From assembly GCA_030686995.1 (NCBI GenBank), contig CM060707.1, forward strand, positions 79,775,472 to 79,839,471: a stretch of DNA of 64,000 nt, given 5' to 3'. Shown here piece by piece: positions 22,899 through 34,295 of the stretch. Below the pieces are notes generated by a model. The model saw nothing but the letters and a program-made list of their open reading frames with translations, was not told where the DNA came from and did no database searches. This stretch comes from Artemisia argyi (taxonomy: Eukaryota; Streptophyta; Magnoliopsida; Asterales; Asteraceae). The position numbers were made by a program, and so were the translations under genes. Within the stretch, counting starts at the first letter, position 1. Each line of letters opens with the position of its first letter.

Positions 22899-24940
22899 TT
22901 AGAAATGCACATTGTCCAAACTTGGTATTCTTAATGCACTCCTGGTGAGAACCATAGCATTTGGATCACCAAGTATATTATCTTGTGGATGAATGGTGTT
23001 GATCCTTTTAGTGGTAACAGGATTAACATCAATGGAGGTATCAAGATTGGTTAGTGTAGGAGCAAAGTCTTCATCATAAGAAGCTGATTGAAAGATGCCA
23101 TCACTTTGTTCAACATTAGCAAGATCTGAGGTAATGGGAAACCTGCCAAAAGGTTCATCTAAACTTGTGGATATGATAGTGGAAACAGGAATTGCAGCAG
23201 AATTGCCTTTAGCAGAATCGCCTTCAGCAGAATCAGCAGATGCATCAACAGAAATAGATTTTCTGCTTTCTTCAACAGCAGCTTGTTTCAAGAGTGCTTC
23301 AGTGTCTTGGGCAAATTCAAGACCAAGCCTTTCAGCTTCTTCAGCAGCTGCATGTTCTTGCTCTTTGTGTCTAGCAAGATCTTCTATATAGGTGGAGTTT
23401 TCCACATCATCAGCAGGTTTGGCATCAGAGGCTTCTTTGTTAGGAGGACCTGCTATATGTATAGGTAGAGAAGATACAACAATAGTGGGTTCATCACATT
23501 CTGAATCACTGTTTGAGTCATCTTCTAGGGTACTTGCAATGTTAGGAGATGACACTTGTATACCTGCAGAGGAGTTAGTTTTATGTCTTGTATACCCCAA
23601 ATAATCTGTCAAGTAATCAAGGTCAAAATACCATTCATGACCTTTTCCCTGAACATTTTCATTCTCTTCCAGAAATTTCAGGTTAAGAGTCTCTTCTATC
23701 TTCTTTGCAGCCAAGTTATATACCCTGTAGGCCTTGCTATGAGCTGAGTAACCAACAATATACCCTTCAGCAGCTTTTGCTTCAAATTTTCCTAAGTGAT
23801 CACTTGTGTTGAGAATAGTCACTTGACATCCAAAAGGTTTCAAGTGTTCAATGGTAGGTTTCTTCCCTGTCAAAAGCTCATAGGGTGTCTTATTATGAGG
23901 TTTAGTAATCAACACCCTATTTAACACATAACAAGCAGTGCCAACTGCTTCAGTCCAAAACAGGGTGGGAAGTTTAGAGTCAGCAAGCATAGATCTTGCA
24001 GCCTCTATAAGGGTTCTATTCTTCCTTTCTGCAACTCCATTCTGTTGTGGAGTCCTAGGAGTGCTATAATCTCTTTTAATACCCTTTAACCCACAGAGTT
24101 CAATAAGATTAGCATTTTTGAACTATGTCCCATTGTCACACCTTATACCTTTAATCTTCTTGTTTAGTTGGTTTTCAATAAGAGCCATAAATTCTTTAAG
24201 TGCCTGAAAGGTTTGATCTTTAGTCACCAAAAAGAATGTCCAACTAAATCTACTGAAAGCATCAGTGATTACCAAACAGAAGTACTTATGGTCAATACTC
24301 CTGATGGATGTTGGACCAAAAAGATCCATATGAAGTAGCTGCAATGGTTCTGAGATTGTGCTCACAGCAGTAATGGCCTTATAGGAAGCTTTGTGTTGCT
24401 TACCCTTGTTACATGCAACACAAATGTGTTCATTAGTGAATATCTTGGAAGGAAGTCCATGAACAAGTCCATCTTTAGCAAGCTTATTGATAACTTTGAA
24501 ATTAACATGTGCCATCCTTTTGTGTCATTTAGTAGATTCATCCAAGGATGCTTTAGCCACCAAGCATGCTAGATCACCTTCTGGTTTGACATCAGTCAAG
24601 TCGAATGTGTACAGATTATGATTTCTTGGAACCTTTAGCAATACATGACTGTCTTCAGGTATTATGAAGTCAGGTGAAAGAATAAGACATCCCTCTTCAC
24701 TAAAAAGCACAGGAAGTTTTTTGTCACAGATTTGTGAGACTGAGAACAAATTGAATCCTTGAAGTTCCTTCACATAGTAGACATTCTCAAAATCCACCTT
24801 TGGAGTTCTAATGGTTCCTTTACCAGTGATTCTTCCTACTCCACTTCCAAATCTCACTATTCCTCCATTAAAAGGCACAAAATCATGTAGCTTCTCCTGA
24901 TTTCCAGGCATACTTCTTGAACAACCACTATCAACAATAC
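22899..24940 (-). pseudogene. Copia protease-integrase region
   Basis: The protease active site reads IVDSGCSRSM (Asp-Ser-Gly at 24924-24932), followed by the GAG-pre-integrase region with LFSVSQICD (24525-24911). The zinc-binding HHCC domain starts near MAHVNF and ends in CVACNKGKQHKASY; integrase core with the first Asp in HMDLFGPT and second in CDNGT (24123-24515), then the C-terminal part with YELLTGKKPTIEHLKPFGC and GYSAHSKAYRVYN (22899-23990). Lesions: a TGA replaces a Trp codon just before the HHCC domain, a TAG follows DNGT, and no open Met-started frame covers 23991-24122. The frame stops at 22899, two bases from the inserted LTR. It acts in cytoplasmic particles and nuclear integration when intact; here inactive. 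Confidence 0.85.
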
Positions 24941-25016
24941 CTAAGTTTTTATTAAGAAGAGGATGTTCCTACAACAAAAAAAGTTAATATACAACAACAT
25001 GAATATATGGAGAGAC

Positions 25017-26179
25017 TTAAGTCATGAAAGACTTGAGTCTGCCCTGTGGATCATTATTATGTAGCCAAGAAGATGAGTTAGATCCACAATTGTTCCTGGA
25101 ATCCCTGTAGTTATATGGCCTTTTAAATGTCCAAGAACAATCTGCTGAGAACTTTTCAGCAGAATCCCAATTGGCCCTTCCCAAAAACATAGGGTCATTA
25201 TACCCATACCACTGATTAAATCCAGAAAATGGTCTTGACACATATCTATTCCTATTGGTATTCACAGACCTATCAGAAGGAACAGACCAATCAGCAGGAA
25301 TAAAGTTCATTCTGCTGATGGTGTAATGTGCCTGTGGAACAAATGAGGGTTTCGAATAAGTATTGGTCCACATTGGTCTAGGGCTATTATTGGCAACAGA
25401 AACACCCATCCTCTTATCATGAAAATCACAATCCTTAATCAAATGCAATTTGCTACCACAAACAAAACACTTCTTCTTCTTAAAAGATTTATTAACTCTA
25501 AAAGATGTCTTATTAAACACAGAATTATTCAAAGAAACATCAGAAATAGAATTGTTTTTCAAACACTGAAAGGAATTGTTCTCAAAAGTAGTAAATAACA
25601 AGTCTTCAGAAGAGGCTGTCTTAGAAAGAACTTCATCAGCAGCAACTTCAGAGTCCATGGACTTGTAAGTTGACTTTTCAGAAATCTTTATTGAGGACTT
25701 GGGTAAGTCTGACTTGGTCTTAGAATCACAGCTGGCATAACTAGAGGTCTCTGAGGCCTTGTCCCTGAAAGAACAAGAGACAGATGTATTAGAATCATTA
25801 CTAGATATACTTCTAGAGTCAGGGGAGTCATTGATCCTAATGCCAGTGTGTTCCTTTGATTATGGTAAGTTCAACTTATGGGATGTAGGCTTAGAGGTTC
25901 CTATGGTTGTGGGAGAGTCAGAGTCAGATTTACAAGAAAGATTTGGCAAGTCTTCGGACTTTTTGCCAAACAGATGGTGTGAACCATCAAAGTCAGAGGT
26001 TTTGGTGGTAGGCATAAATACACCTCTAATAGGTCCTGGTACAGCATGCATCTCACCTTCCTTTAGATATTTTACAGGAACAGAATAATTATGACTTTTC
26101 TTATCTAAATAGTGATTTGCTTCTGGACCAACATATTTCTTAAACCCTAGACCTATCTCAGATGTTACAGACTTACTAC
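25017..26179 (-). pseudogene. Copia gag, C-terminal part with a second zinc knuckle
   Basis: In frame with the upstream gag part on the other side of the solo LTR. Contains a Ser-rich region (25660-26050), a CCHC knuckle CFVCGSKLHLIKDC (within 25017-25658), and Asn/Tyr/Arg-rich sequence. An in-frame stop lies near 25857. At the 3' end three in-frame stops (TAA, TAA, TAG) fall within about 60 bases before the protease frame resumes at EHPLLNK, in a stretch with a T-rich run ending TTGTAG. This could be a small intron or plain decay. Confidence 0.7.
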
Positions 26180-26184
26180 TATAG

Positions 26185-27608
26185 TGATGCGTGGGGTTTG
26201 CACCAAGCTTTACCTCTCGAGGGATCTCGAGAAGCTTACAACCCCCACCAGGCAGTGTACCTGATAGATGTAGTATAGTATAATGACAAGTACCAGGGGA
26301 TTGATCGTTCAGCTAGGAATAGTGTCGCTAGGATTAGAAAACCTAAAGACTAGGTCTAGAGATGAGGGATGATTCTTTTTGTATTTTTTATATTTTTTAG
26401 AAAGCAAATTAAAATCTCGGGTTTGAAGGATTTGGGCGGAATTAGTTGCTAGTCAACTAACCCAATACTAAAGATGCAATCAAAATAAAATACTAGAAAT
26501 GAAAATAAAACTAAATTATACTAAGGTTGTGAGCAATAAGTGGGAGAAATGTGTTTACTTAGATTTCACTACTCCCTAGATATCTTTTACACGTTAATTA
26601 CTTGTTATAGTTGCGTGGATGACGGATTGTATTCCTTAATACCATTCATGGGGTGGCGTATTTACTTCCCCAATCCTATGAGTGCCTACTTCACTCCTAT
26701 GTCGAGCCGGCTAAGAAGCTCCTAACATGGGATCATTAGAATTTACTCATGCATTAAATACAACCAATAAAACCTAGTACACATCGGGTTCATGTTTCCT
26801 AAGACGTTCAAGCATGTTACACAATGGAGATCTGCCAGTTTTCTTAAGCCTAACATTGAAATCATTCATCCAATACAACCATAAACAAGTAATCAACACA
26901 TAATTAACATCTAGGTTTCATTAGATCTAAGAAAATACAAGATAAATCTAGCCTAGCATGTTGAAATTAAGACAAGCACAAGATATATACAACCAACACA
27001 TAGACATATTGATTGAATTAAAGAGAAGACTTATCTTAATAGCACATGGAAGGATTCAAGGGGTGAAAACCCTTGAATTTAATATAAAATACGAGCTAGG
27101 GTTCACAAAGTTCGGCCCTAGGGTTTCTCCACACAAGTTCCTCTTAATGAATGAAAAATAGAAAACTATATATAGATTTTAGGAGGTGACAGCGTCAAGA
27201 ACAAATGTCTGATGCCGTCATCTCGCCGCCAAATAGTTCCTCGGACTGCCTAGATCTGGGTCTGATGCCGTCATGTAGTCCCCTTATGCAGGCCGTCACA
27301 CAATTAACTCTTGACGCTCTAGTTGTGACGCCTTCAGGTTTCTTTTGGGTCGTCATGAACTTTACTCTTGATGCCGTCAGGAATTTCCTCTTGACGCCGT
27401 CATACACTGTTTCCAGCATGGAAAATTAAGTCTTTGGCGTTTTCTTTACTTTTATGCTCCAAAAACGTCCGAATTGCTTCCTTTTCCAGATTTCACTCCC
27501 AAAGTACCTAAAATCACAAAAGGAACGATTTAGGGTAATATTTGATCAAATAAATTCAATTTCGGGCTTAAATGACCCCCTGAAAGTGGTTCATTTTTCG
27601 CCTCATCA
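26185..27608 (-). repeat. Solo LTR (1424 bp) inserted in copia gag
   Basis: Flanked by a perfect 5-bp duplication TATAG (26180-26184 and 27609-27613); ends TGATG...CATCA. No primer site, polypurine tract or coding sequence follows, so it is a solo LTR left by LTR-LTR recombination. Orientation is set by a TATA box and a typical leader on the minus strand. 5-bp TSD and long AT-rich downstream part fit Ty3/gypsy, but the lineage is not identified. Confidence 0.85.
27166..27415 (-). promoter_or_regulatory. Solo-LTR promoter: array of TGACG/CGTCA motifs upstream of a TATA box
   Basis: CTATATATAG (27166-27175) is preceded on the minus strand by about nine TGACG or CGTCA cores within 235 bases, several as the dyads TGACGGCGTCA or TGACGGCATCA. 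TGACG is the core of as-1-like elements bound by TGA bZIP factors. Binding is inferred only. Confidence 0.5.
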
Positions 27609-27613
27609 TATAG

Positions 27614-29307
27614 AGCAACCTAGATAATTTATCACTTGAAACTAGCCACTCTTTATGCCTAGCTACTTCTTTATCCAATTTCTCTTGCAAAACATCTTTC
27701 TCAGACTCGATTCTAGCTTTTTCTTTTTCAGTAAACTTTAATTCATTGCTAGTATTTTCTAAATCTCTATTTAAAACTCTAATCTTTTCCTCATAAGCCA
27801 ATTGATTATGTTGAAACCACACCTTCTGTTGTTCTAAAGTTTTAAGAGCTTCTTTGTAAGTTTGAGCTTCAACAAAACAATCATTATATTTTGGTTTCAT
27901 CTCATCATAAGCTTCTTTAAGAGTTTGATATTTAGAATCACAATCACAAACATAAGTGGATACCTGAGGAGAGATTCCCATGAGGGCAAAGTCAGCATCA
28001 CAACTAGCCATGCAAGAGACTTGAGGAGAACTGCTTGTTACATCTTGAGATTCATGCTCATTCCAGTCAACACCAGCATCTATAGCAGTTATCAAGGCTT
28101 TGGATTCTCCAGCCTCCACCTCTTTCTTCTTGTATGCAGAATATCTGGTATTGGCTTCACCCTTCTTGGTCGTTCACTCTCTTGCAAAGTGGCCAATTTC
28201 TCCACAAGCATAGCACTTCACTTTTCTTCTATCAAAACGAGTTGCATCTCTACCATTAACATTGAGCTTTTTACCAACATTTTGCTCAAATCTTCTGACC
28301 TTGAGTGAGAGCATTGCCATTTGCCACTTTAAGTCCAACTCTTCTAAAGCAAGTTCATCAATCTGCTCAAAATCTTCATAAGCTAATTGTTGCTGTTTAT
28401 CAACTTCAGCAACAAATGAATGAAGTACATCTTCCATCACATTACTAATCTTTGGATGAGTTATTGGATTAGCATTTGAAAAATACAATGTAGTGATGGG
28501 AAGACTTTGACTGGGAGGGGATGGACTTGAGTAAGTATGTGGCATGTAGTTTGAGTTAGAGCTAATAAATGCAGATTGGGAAGGAGATACTGCATATGGA
28601 GAGTGTCCCTTCATGTCACCTTCTAAATCTCTGAGCTTGTTATACAAGTCATCAAACGAAAGATAATCCAGGCCTCCTTTGGTTTTCAAGGATATGCTAA
28701 CTTGAGACCAGGAGGGAGGTAGGGCTCTTAGAAACCTAGAATTCACTTTCTCATTGTCAGGTCTGGCTAGAAGCTGATTCAAGTGACTTAGTATCTTCTG
28801 AAACCTATCATAGCCTTTGTGGAGACCCTCTTCTTCAGTGACCCTGAATTCTTGAAATTCTTGTTTCAACATACTCTTTCTCATCCTTTTAGATTCTTCG
28901 TTGCCTCCAAATCTAGTTTTTATAGCCCACCAGATTTCTCTAAGATCAGTCATGGAATGAAAATCTCCCATGTGGTCATCAGGGATTGCTTGCAGCAAAA
29001 TAGTTCTTGCTTTGTTCTCCCTTTGTACAGCAAGAATTTCTTCAGCAGAAACCGGTTCCACAATCTTAATGTTGCCATCAGCATCTTTTACTTGCTTTTT
29101 AGGACGGCAGCCATTGAGAAACACATTCCAGAGGTTATAGTCAACACTTGCAATCCAGTTTTGCATCTTCATAGCCCAGATCTCATACTCGTCCTTCCTG
29201 AGAAAGGGAAGCTTGGCATTGCTGTTTGAGAAAGCAACTTGTTGTAGTTGCTGAGTGAGAGAGCTGGTTTCTGTGAGAGTGACATCAGTGGATGTTTTGT
29301 CTCCCAT
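27614..29307 (-). pseudogene. Copia gag, N-terminal part
   Basis: ATG at 29305-29307, about 50 bases after the primer site. The frame holds a UBN2-type copia Gag domain (WAMKMQNWI, KARTILLQAIPDD, AIKTRFGG, LHKGYDRFQKILSHLNQL, FLRALPPSWSQV, LSFDDLYNKL), then a zinc knuckle CYACGEIGHFARE whose last Cys codon has become a TGA stop (28174-28176), then in the same frame a long Glu/Lys-rich coiled coil (27614-28119). The coiled coil is cut by the solo LTR at 27613. When intact this protein forms the particle and binds RNA. Confidence 0.85.
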
Positions 29308-29361
29308 TGGTTTTACGTGAAGAGTTATTTGAATGTGGTTAGGTTACAGAGAGTATCTCGT

Positions 29362-29374
29362 GGCTCTGATACCA
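29362..29374 (-). other. Primer-binding site, initiator tRNA-Met
   Basis: Minus-strand TGGTATCAGAGCC, two bases inside the 5' LTR; the standard copia primer site. Confidence 0.9.
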
Positions 29375-29376
29375 CT

Positions 29377-29827
29377 TGTATGATCTAAACCTAGATAGAT
29401 CTCGAGCCAATAGATCGTTAGCCTACTAATGTAATCACTAGTAAGACTAAATAGATAATCTCTGTGAGTTTGTAGTTATTGCGGAATATAAAAACAAACA
29501 GTATACTAAACTTTGATCCTCTATGGATCGATATAATTCACTAATAATGTTTTGAAACTCGTACAGAATACAATGACCTAGGGTTCCTTATATACTAGTG
29601 GAAACCCTAATCTCTTCTACAAGAAACGTATAATCATAAAAGTCTAGAAGATATACTAAAGATCTTATCTATAAATAACTAATGTTTATCCACGGATTAA
29701 CTACGTCCGTAGTATAACTATGCGTCAGCAGGAACCAGTCATCAGCAGAAACAACTATAAGCTTCCGCAGGAACCTGTCAGCAGTATCCGTCAGCAGTAT
29801 AAATTCTGACTTCAATAATTCCTTACA
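29377..29827 (-). repeat. 5' LTR of the minus-strand copia element (451 bp)
   Basis: Begins TGTAAGGAATT and ends GATCATACA on the minus strand, giving TGTA/TACA terminal inverted repeats. A TATATAAGG box lies near 29588-29597. Confidence 0.85.
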
Positions 29828-30173
29828 CTTAGGGAGCTTGTATATTTCACGTAACATCGTGTTGAAGCATCCATATGCTCTTATCCCATTCTTACGTCTT
29901 CTCTAATTACGTAACGGGTTTACTCCCTTATTGGTCAAACTAAGTCAAAAGTCACTTTGCGTAAATGCATCCTTTCTCACTTGGGTTATGCTTTACATCA
30001 AGGCAAAACACGTAACTTGTTTGAACCAAGGTATTAGTTGAGAACGTCGAGTCGTGGAAAGTCACGAGATATGAAACTATGGATTCTCGACATTGTGTTA
30101 CTTGAACTTATAAGTAACCTATGATTTTCTCAACTTATAATCTTAATTGTCTAAACCTTTTCTTCTTAATGAC
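29828..30173 (+). repeat. SIRE-like copia 5' LTR, first surviving part
   Basis: Aligns with 52669-53014 of the 3' LTR. The first about 369 bases of this LTR (as 52300-52668) lie beyond the nested copia insertion, outside the window. It ends with ATGAC, the target duplication of the gypsy element at 30174. Confidence 0.9.
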
Positions 30174-33100
30174 TGATGAGTGCTCAAACACTCATCGTTT
30201 TTGATATATTTTAACTGCCAAAACGCACAAAAACAATCAAAAAGATATCAAAATACTTAAATTATCCCAGGGATTGTGTTTTATGTGTTTTAAAAGCAAA
30301 ATGTGCAAAAACAAAGAAAAAACGTACAAAGTTTGCAGTATTGGCAGTTTCAGTCCCCCAAGTTTCAAAACTTGTCAATTTTAGTCCCTATGCATTTATT
30401 TTTAAGGAAAAGTCAACCCAAGGTCTTAAAAGTCAAATAATCATAAAATATTATAATTGGGTTGCAAGTTTTCAAAAATTACATGATTAGTCCCTGAAAA
30501 TCCAAATATGGCAAAAGTAGTCCCTGGGATTTTTGAAATTTTGAAAAGGTGGAAAAATGCAAATTTGGTCCTTGGATTATTGGTATTTGGCAAAATTGAT
30601 CCTTTGGAGAAGTTTTGGAAAGTTACACTTCACCCCCCTCAACTTTGAAGGAATTGCAAAAATGGTCCTTGTGTTAACTACTAACCATCCGGATCCTTAT
30701 TTACTTAATCCAAAACACACCCTTATCCACCCAAATCCCCTAGCCCAGCTACAACCCTCAGCCCACCACACAACTTGGCCCAGTCCATTGTTTTCTTTGG
30801 TTAATACCCCGGTCAACCCAGGTCAATGCGGGTCAAACCCACGTTTGACCGTCTTCTCCCCCAACATAATCCCACAAAACCAGGGCAACAATCACCTCCC
30901 CCCTCCTCACCTTTTCACCCACTTTACCCCCCACAATTAATAACCGTACCCACCAACTCCACCACCATAAATGCATCCCCAATCCCCTCACCAACACCAC
31001 TCAGAATTGCCCGAAGTGATTTTGGCGCCAAAATGGCAATCTAGGGCTCAGATCATCTCAAGCATAATTAGACGGTTGGGATTTGGTCAGAGGGTCAAAG
31101 CAAAGGCTGTGGGGCTCTCAGAATTCAAAAAGAGCCCATGTGGAAGGCTTAGCTTTAGTTTTTTAGCTCGATATATATTGAGAAGCTCATAGAAGCTTGT
31201 GTGTGTAATTTTCCTTAGTTTTATTGTAATTTTAGTTTATTTTCAATGTAATGTAACTGTTTTTTATCAATGCAAGCTCAGTTTGAAGTTTAATTCTCAT
31301 TTCCATTTTTCAAAGTCTCATTTAAATTTATCAAGTTCTAATTTAAGTTTCTAATTTGTGTTTATTGGATTCATAAGCTAATACAAACTCAGTAACAAGG
31401 GTTTATTAACTTAACAAACTTGTTTGATAAACTCTTAGCTCATTTCTAAATATTTATAAAAAATCAAGAAAAATCAAAAAAATAAGTGAAAGATTGGTGA
31501 TCAGTGACTGTATGAGCAAGGAGCACAATAAATCAAGGATGGTTGTGGGTTAGGTACCTCAGGGGAGGGCATAGGATTGATTGATTTGGTCCTTTGGTTC
31601 TTACTCAGTGGCTTGGAAGGCTTTGTAAGCTATAAAACCTTTCATCTTTACTCCTAAGTAGTCTAAACTGTCTATTTAAGTTTATTGCAGTTAAAAATTA
31701 GTAGTGATCATTTGTTTGTGTTTTATATTTGTTTAAGTTGTAATTTCTTCAATAACTGATTTTTAAGGAGTGTTTGGATTTACCTTGTTCATTGAGATCT
31801 TGTTGTTGCAGTGTTGCCATTTTGTCATTTGTGAGTTGCTATAAGTTCATTTAGACCTAAGGACTCATAAAACTTGTATCTAATCAAGCAAAAGTCAAAA
31901 TTGCAAAGAATACAACACCACAGTTAACTGTGGTGGTTTTGGAGTTCCATACCCCATCATTTCATTGTATAAGTGGTACTTGTAACTTAATTTGGTCTTA
32001 ACTTAACTTATAAACATGTTTTCAGCCATTTAGATCAATCAAAAGTTGAAAAAAGTCAAGGTATCAAGTTTTTGCTAAAAGTCAAATTGTGAGTTCTCAG
32101 ATTTTGATCAAACTTTGGAGGTTTGTAATTTGATGGATACTAGGTTTTAGAGTCTGAGTTTTTACAAGTGTAATATCTACCACTTTGTTGATTTTTGTAA
32201 TTTTTCTCAGATTTTATAGAATTTGTTTACTGGATCCCACAAAGCCACAAAGTGACTTGCAGGGCAACACATCTGCCCTGTCTCAGCAGACCACCCTCAC
32301 ACCACCATCTTTTGTGGTGGTTTGAGGCCAATACAGTGACCCTCAGACTTTGTTTTTGGTCCCACTCAACCCCCCTCCTACCAGGGAGTAAAGGTGAGCC
32401 CTTGGTTTGACCCCTACAATAGTGGACCCCACCTAATTTGGTCCCTAGACTTTGTCCCATAACTGCCTCAGTCAACAAATAAGCAAAGTGCTTATTTGAT
32501 CTTTTTGGCTTATTCAGGCCATACATTGGCTTAATTCTTGCTTATTTGTGTTCATAAGACTCAGAGAAACCAAAGAATACAATTGTGGACCCCACATCTT
32601 CATTTTGAGCTTAAAAACCTTCACAGTCAACAAAAGTCAACTGTGAGGTAATTAAGCACTTCAAGTGCTTATTTCCAGGGGTGTAGTGAAAGTGCCTTAA
32701 TTAAAAGTACTTATTTTTAGCTTATAATTCGTTTAGAAAAAGAAAAAAATCAAAAAACCAACTTTAAAAATAGTGATAGCTTCTATTTAATAGGATTTAT
32801 CAATTTAATTTTCTTTTTAATTTATTTCTAAAGTAATATATCACTTTTATATTTTTAGAAATTACATTTTAGGTTAAAATAATTTTACAAATTTTTCCAG
32901 ATTTTTATTTTTTTTTAAGTAGTATTTCTAATTAATTTTAGTTTACTTTAGTTTTAATTAATATTAATCAATTAAATAGCATAATTAGTTTTTAAATAGT
33001 ATAATCTAGTTTTTATAATTTTTATAGCTTGTATTTTAGTTAAAACATTTTTATAAATTTTTCTAGAATTTCTACTGTTCATTTGATAGTTTTCATAATT

Positions 33101-33753
33101 TAAATAGTTTAATTAGATATTAATTAATAAATAGAATAATAATTATTTATTTAGCTTAAAAATACTTAGAATTAATTTTTTATAATTTTTTAGGATTCCC
33201 ATGATGGTTAATTAGATTTATAAAAATTTTCTTAATTTTCTAAGCCTTTTTAGTATTTTTAATAATTCTAATTAATTAAATTAGTATTAAATAGATAATT
33301 AGTAAAATAATTAATATTAAATAATTAAATAGTGTAAAAATACTTTTTATTTTTCTTAAAATTTTCTTTATTTAATAGGATTGTAAAAATATCAAATTTA
33401 CACTTTTACCCCTTTCAGTCCTTCAGTTGTACTTTTTGTACGGTTCATCTTTATACGTTTTTAATTAAAACGTATAATTTTAGGTTTAAGCTCAAATTCT
33501 AGTAATCCAAATTCTAGTAATCAATCACATAGCTTTCCTAAGCTATATTTGTTAATAATTTCCAAATAATTTTGATCATAACCCTTTCCTGTGAATAATT
33601 ACCCGATCACTAATACGCTAAAGTCACAATTCACACTTCAACGGGATTTAACGACCCGGTGATACATTATATTACCCGGAGTATTGATATAGACTATTTG
33701 ACTTAGTTGACCATTCTTTGGTTAATTTAAGTTAGGTGGTTTAGCATCAATCA
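30174..33753 (+). repeat. 5' LTR of the Athila-like element (3580 bp)
   Basis: Starts with TGATGAGTG-CTCAAA-CACTCATC, a terminal hairpin shared with LTRs A-D, and ends CATCAATCA. U3 holds many degenerate AGTCCCTGG/TTTGGTCC repeats (30345-30680). A perfect 20-bp palindrome CACCACAGTTAACTGTGGTG is at 31916-31935 and ACCACCA/TGGTGGT stems at 32301-32321. 32690-33400 is AT-rich. Open frames inside (30557-30940 and others) are not supported as genes. Confidence 0.95.
31020..31180 (+). promoter_or_regulatory. 5' LTR promoter: palindromic E2F-type site and TATA-like box
   Basis: TTTTGGCGCCAAAA (31020-31033) is a 14-bp palindrome that reads the E2F consensus TTTSSCGC on both strands; a weak ATATATAT box follows at about 31170. 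The 3' LTR has the same site at 41818-41831. Confidence 0.55.
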
Positions 33754-33758
33754 ATTTT

Positions 33759-33776
33759 TGGCGCCGCTGCCGGGGA
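33759..33776 (+). other. Primer-binding site, tRNA-Asp type
   Basis: TGGCGCCGCTGCCGGGGA, five bases after the LTR end. Confidence 0.9.
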
Positions 33777-34295
33777 AGTGTGCGCGTTTCTTTAGCGTTA
33801 TTTGAGATTAGTATTATCTCACCTCTTTCACTGTACAAATACCACCACTTGTGTATATTTTATAATCAAAATACAAAAAAAGGTCATTAACACTTTTCCT
33901 AAAGTGTTAAAAAAAAATTAAAAACAACAAAACAAATCGTAACGTTTTCTGATTCGGTTTTCTTTTAAGGTGATTCTTAAAGAAAAACGATTTTGGTAAA
34001 CGAAACGATACCAAAAATATTTTCCAAAAGTTTTTAAACCCTTACACAAAAACACAAAAACATTCGTCTTTTCTTGTGAATAATAATTCTACATAAAAAC
34101 TAACCGTCGCAAACCAAGACAGAACACCTACCAACTGGGGTGTGAACATAATAAGTTCCCAATCAGAAAGATAAAAACTTGCCTTTGTATCCCTGTAGGT
34201 GGTGTACCTTTCTTAAAGAAGCCACTTGCTTGCGATTATTGGTTTAAGTTCACTGTTGATTTGCCTCGATTTTTGTTTTGATTGGTTTTTAGTGC
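33777..34295 (+). other. Leader between primer site and gag
   Basis: About 520 untranslated bases, A-rich, with no open frame of note. Expected to hold packaging signals; none could be recognised. Confidence 0.5.

Larger units (their letters stand above)
22898..29827 (-). mobile_element. Ty1/copia retrotransposon, 5' part, interrupted twice
   Basis: In minus-strand order: 5' LTR (29377-29827), primer site for initiator tRNA-Met (29362-29374), gag, protease, integrase. It is interrupted in gag by a solo LTR (26185-27608) and cut after integrase by the gypsy array at 22898; the RT/RNase H part and 3' LTR are not in the window. It was inserted into the 5' LTR of the SIRE-like element whose next bases (CTTAG...) begin at 29828. 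Confidence 0.9.

Noticed and set aside
27205..27429. 74-residue open frames on both strands in the solo LTR
   Set aside because: Created by the TGACG dyad array, which is open on both strands.
30557..30940. 127-residue Pro/His-rich open frame, repeated at 41370-41738
   Set aside because: LTR U3 sequence present in both LTRs; no conservation beyond LTR identity.
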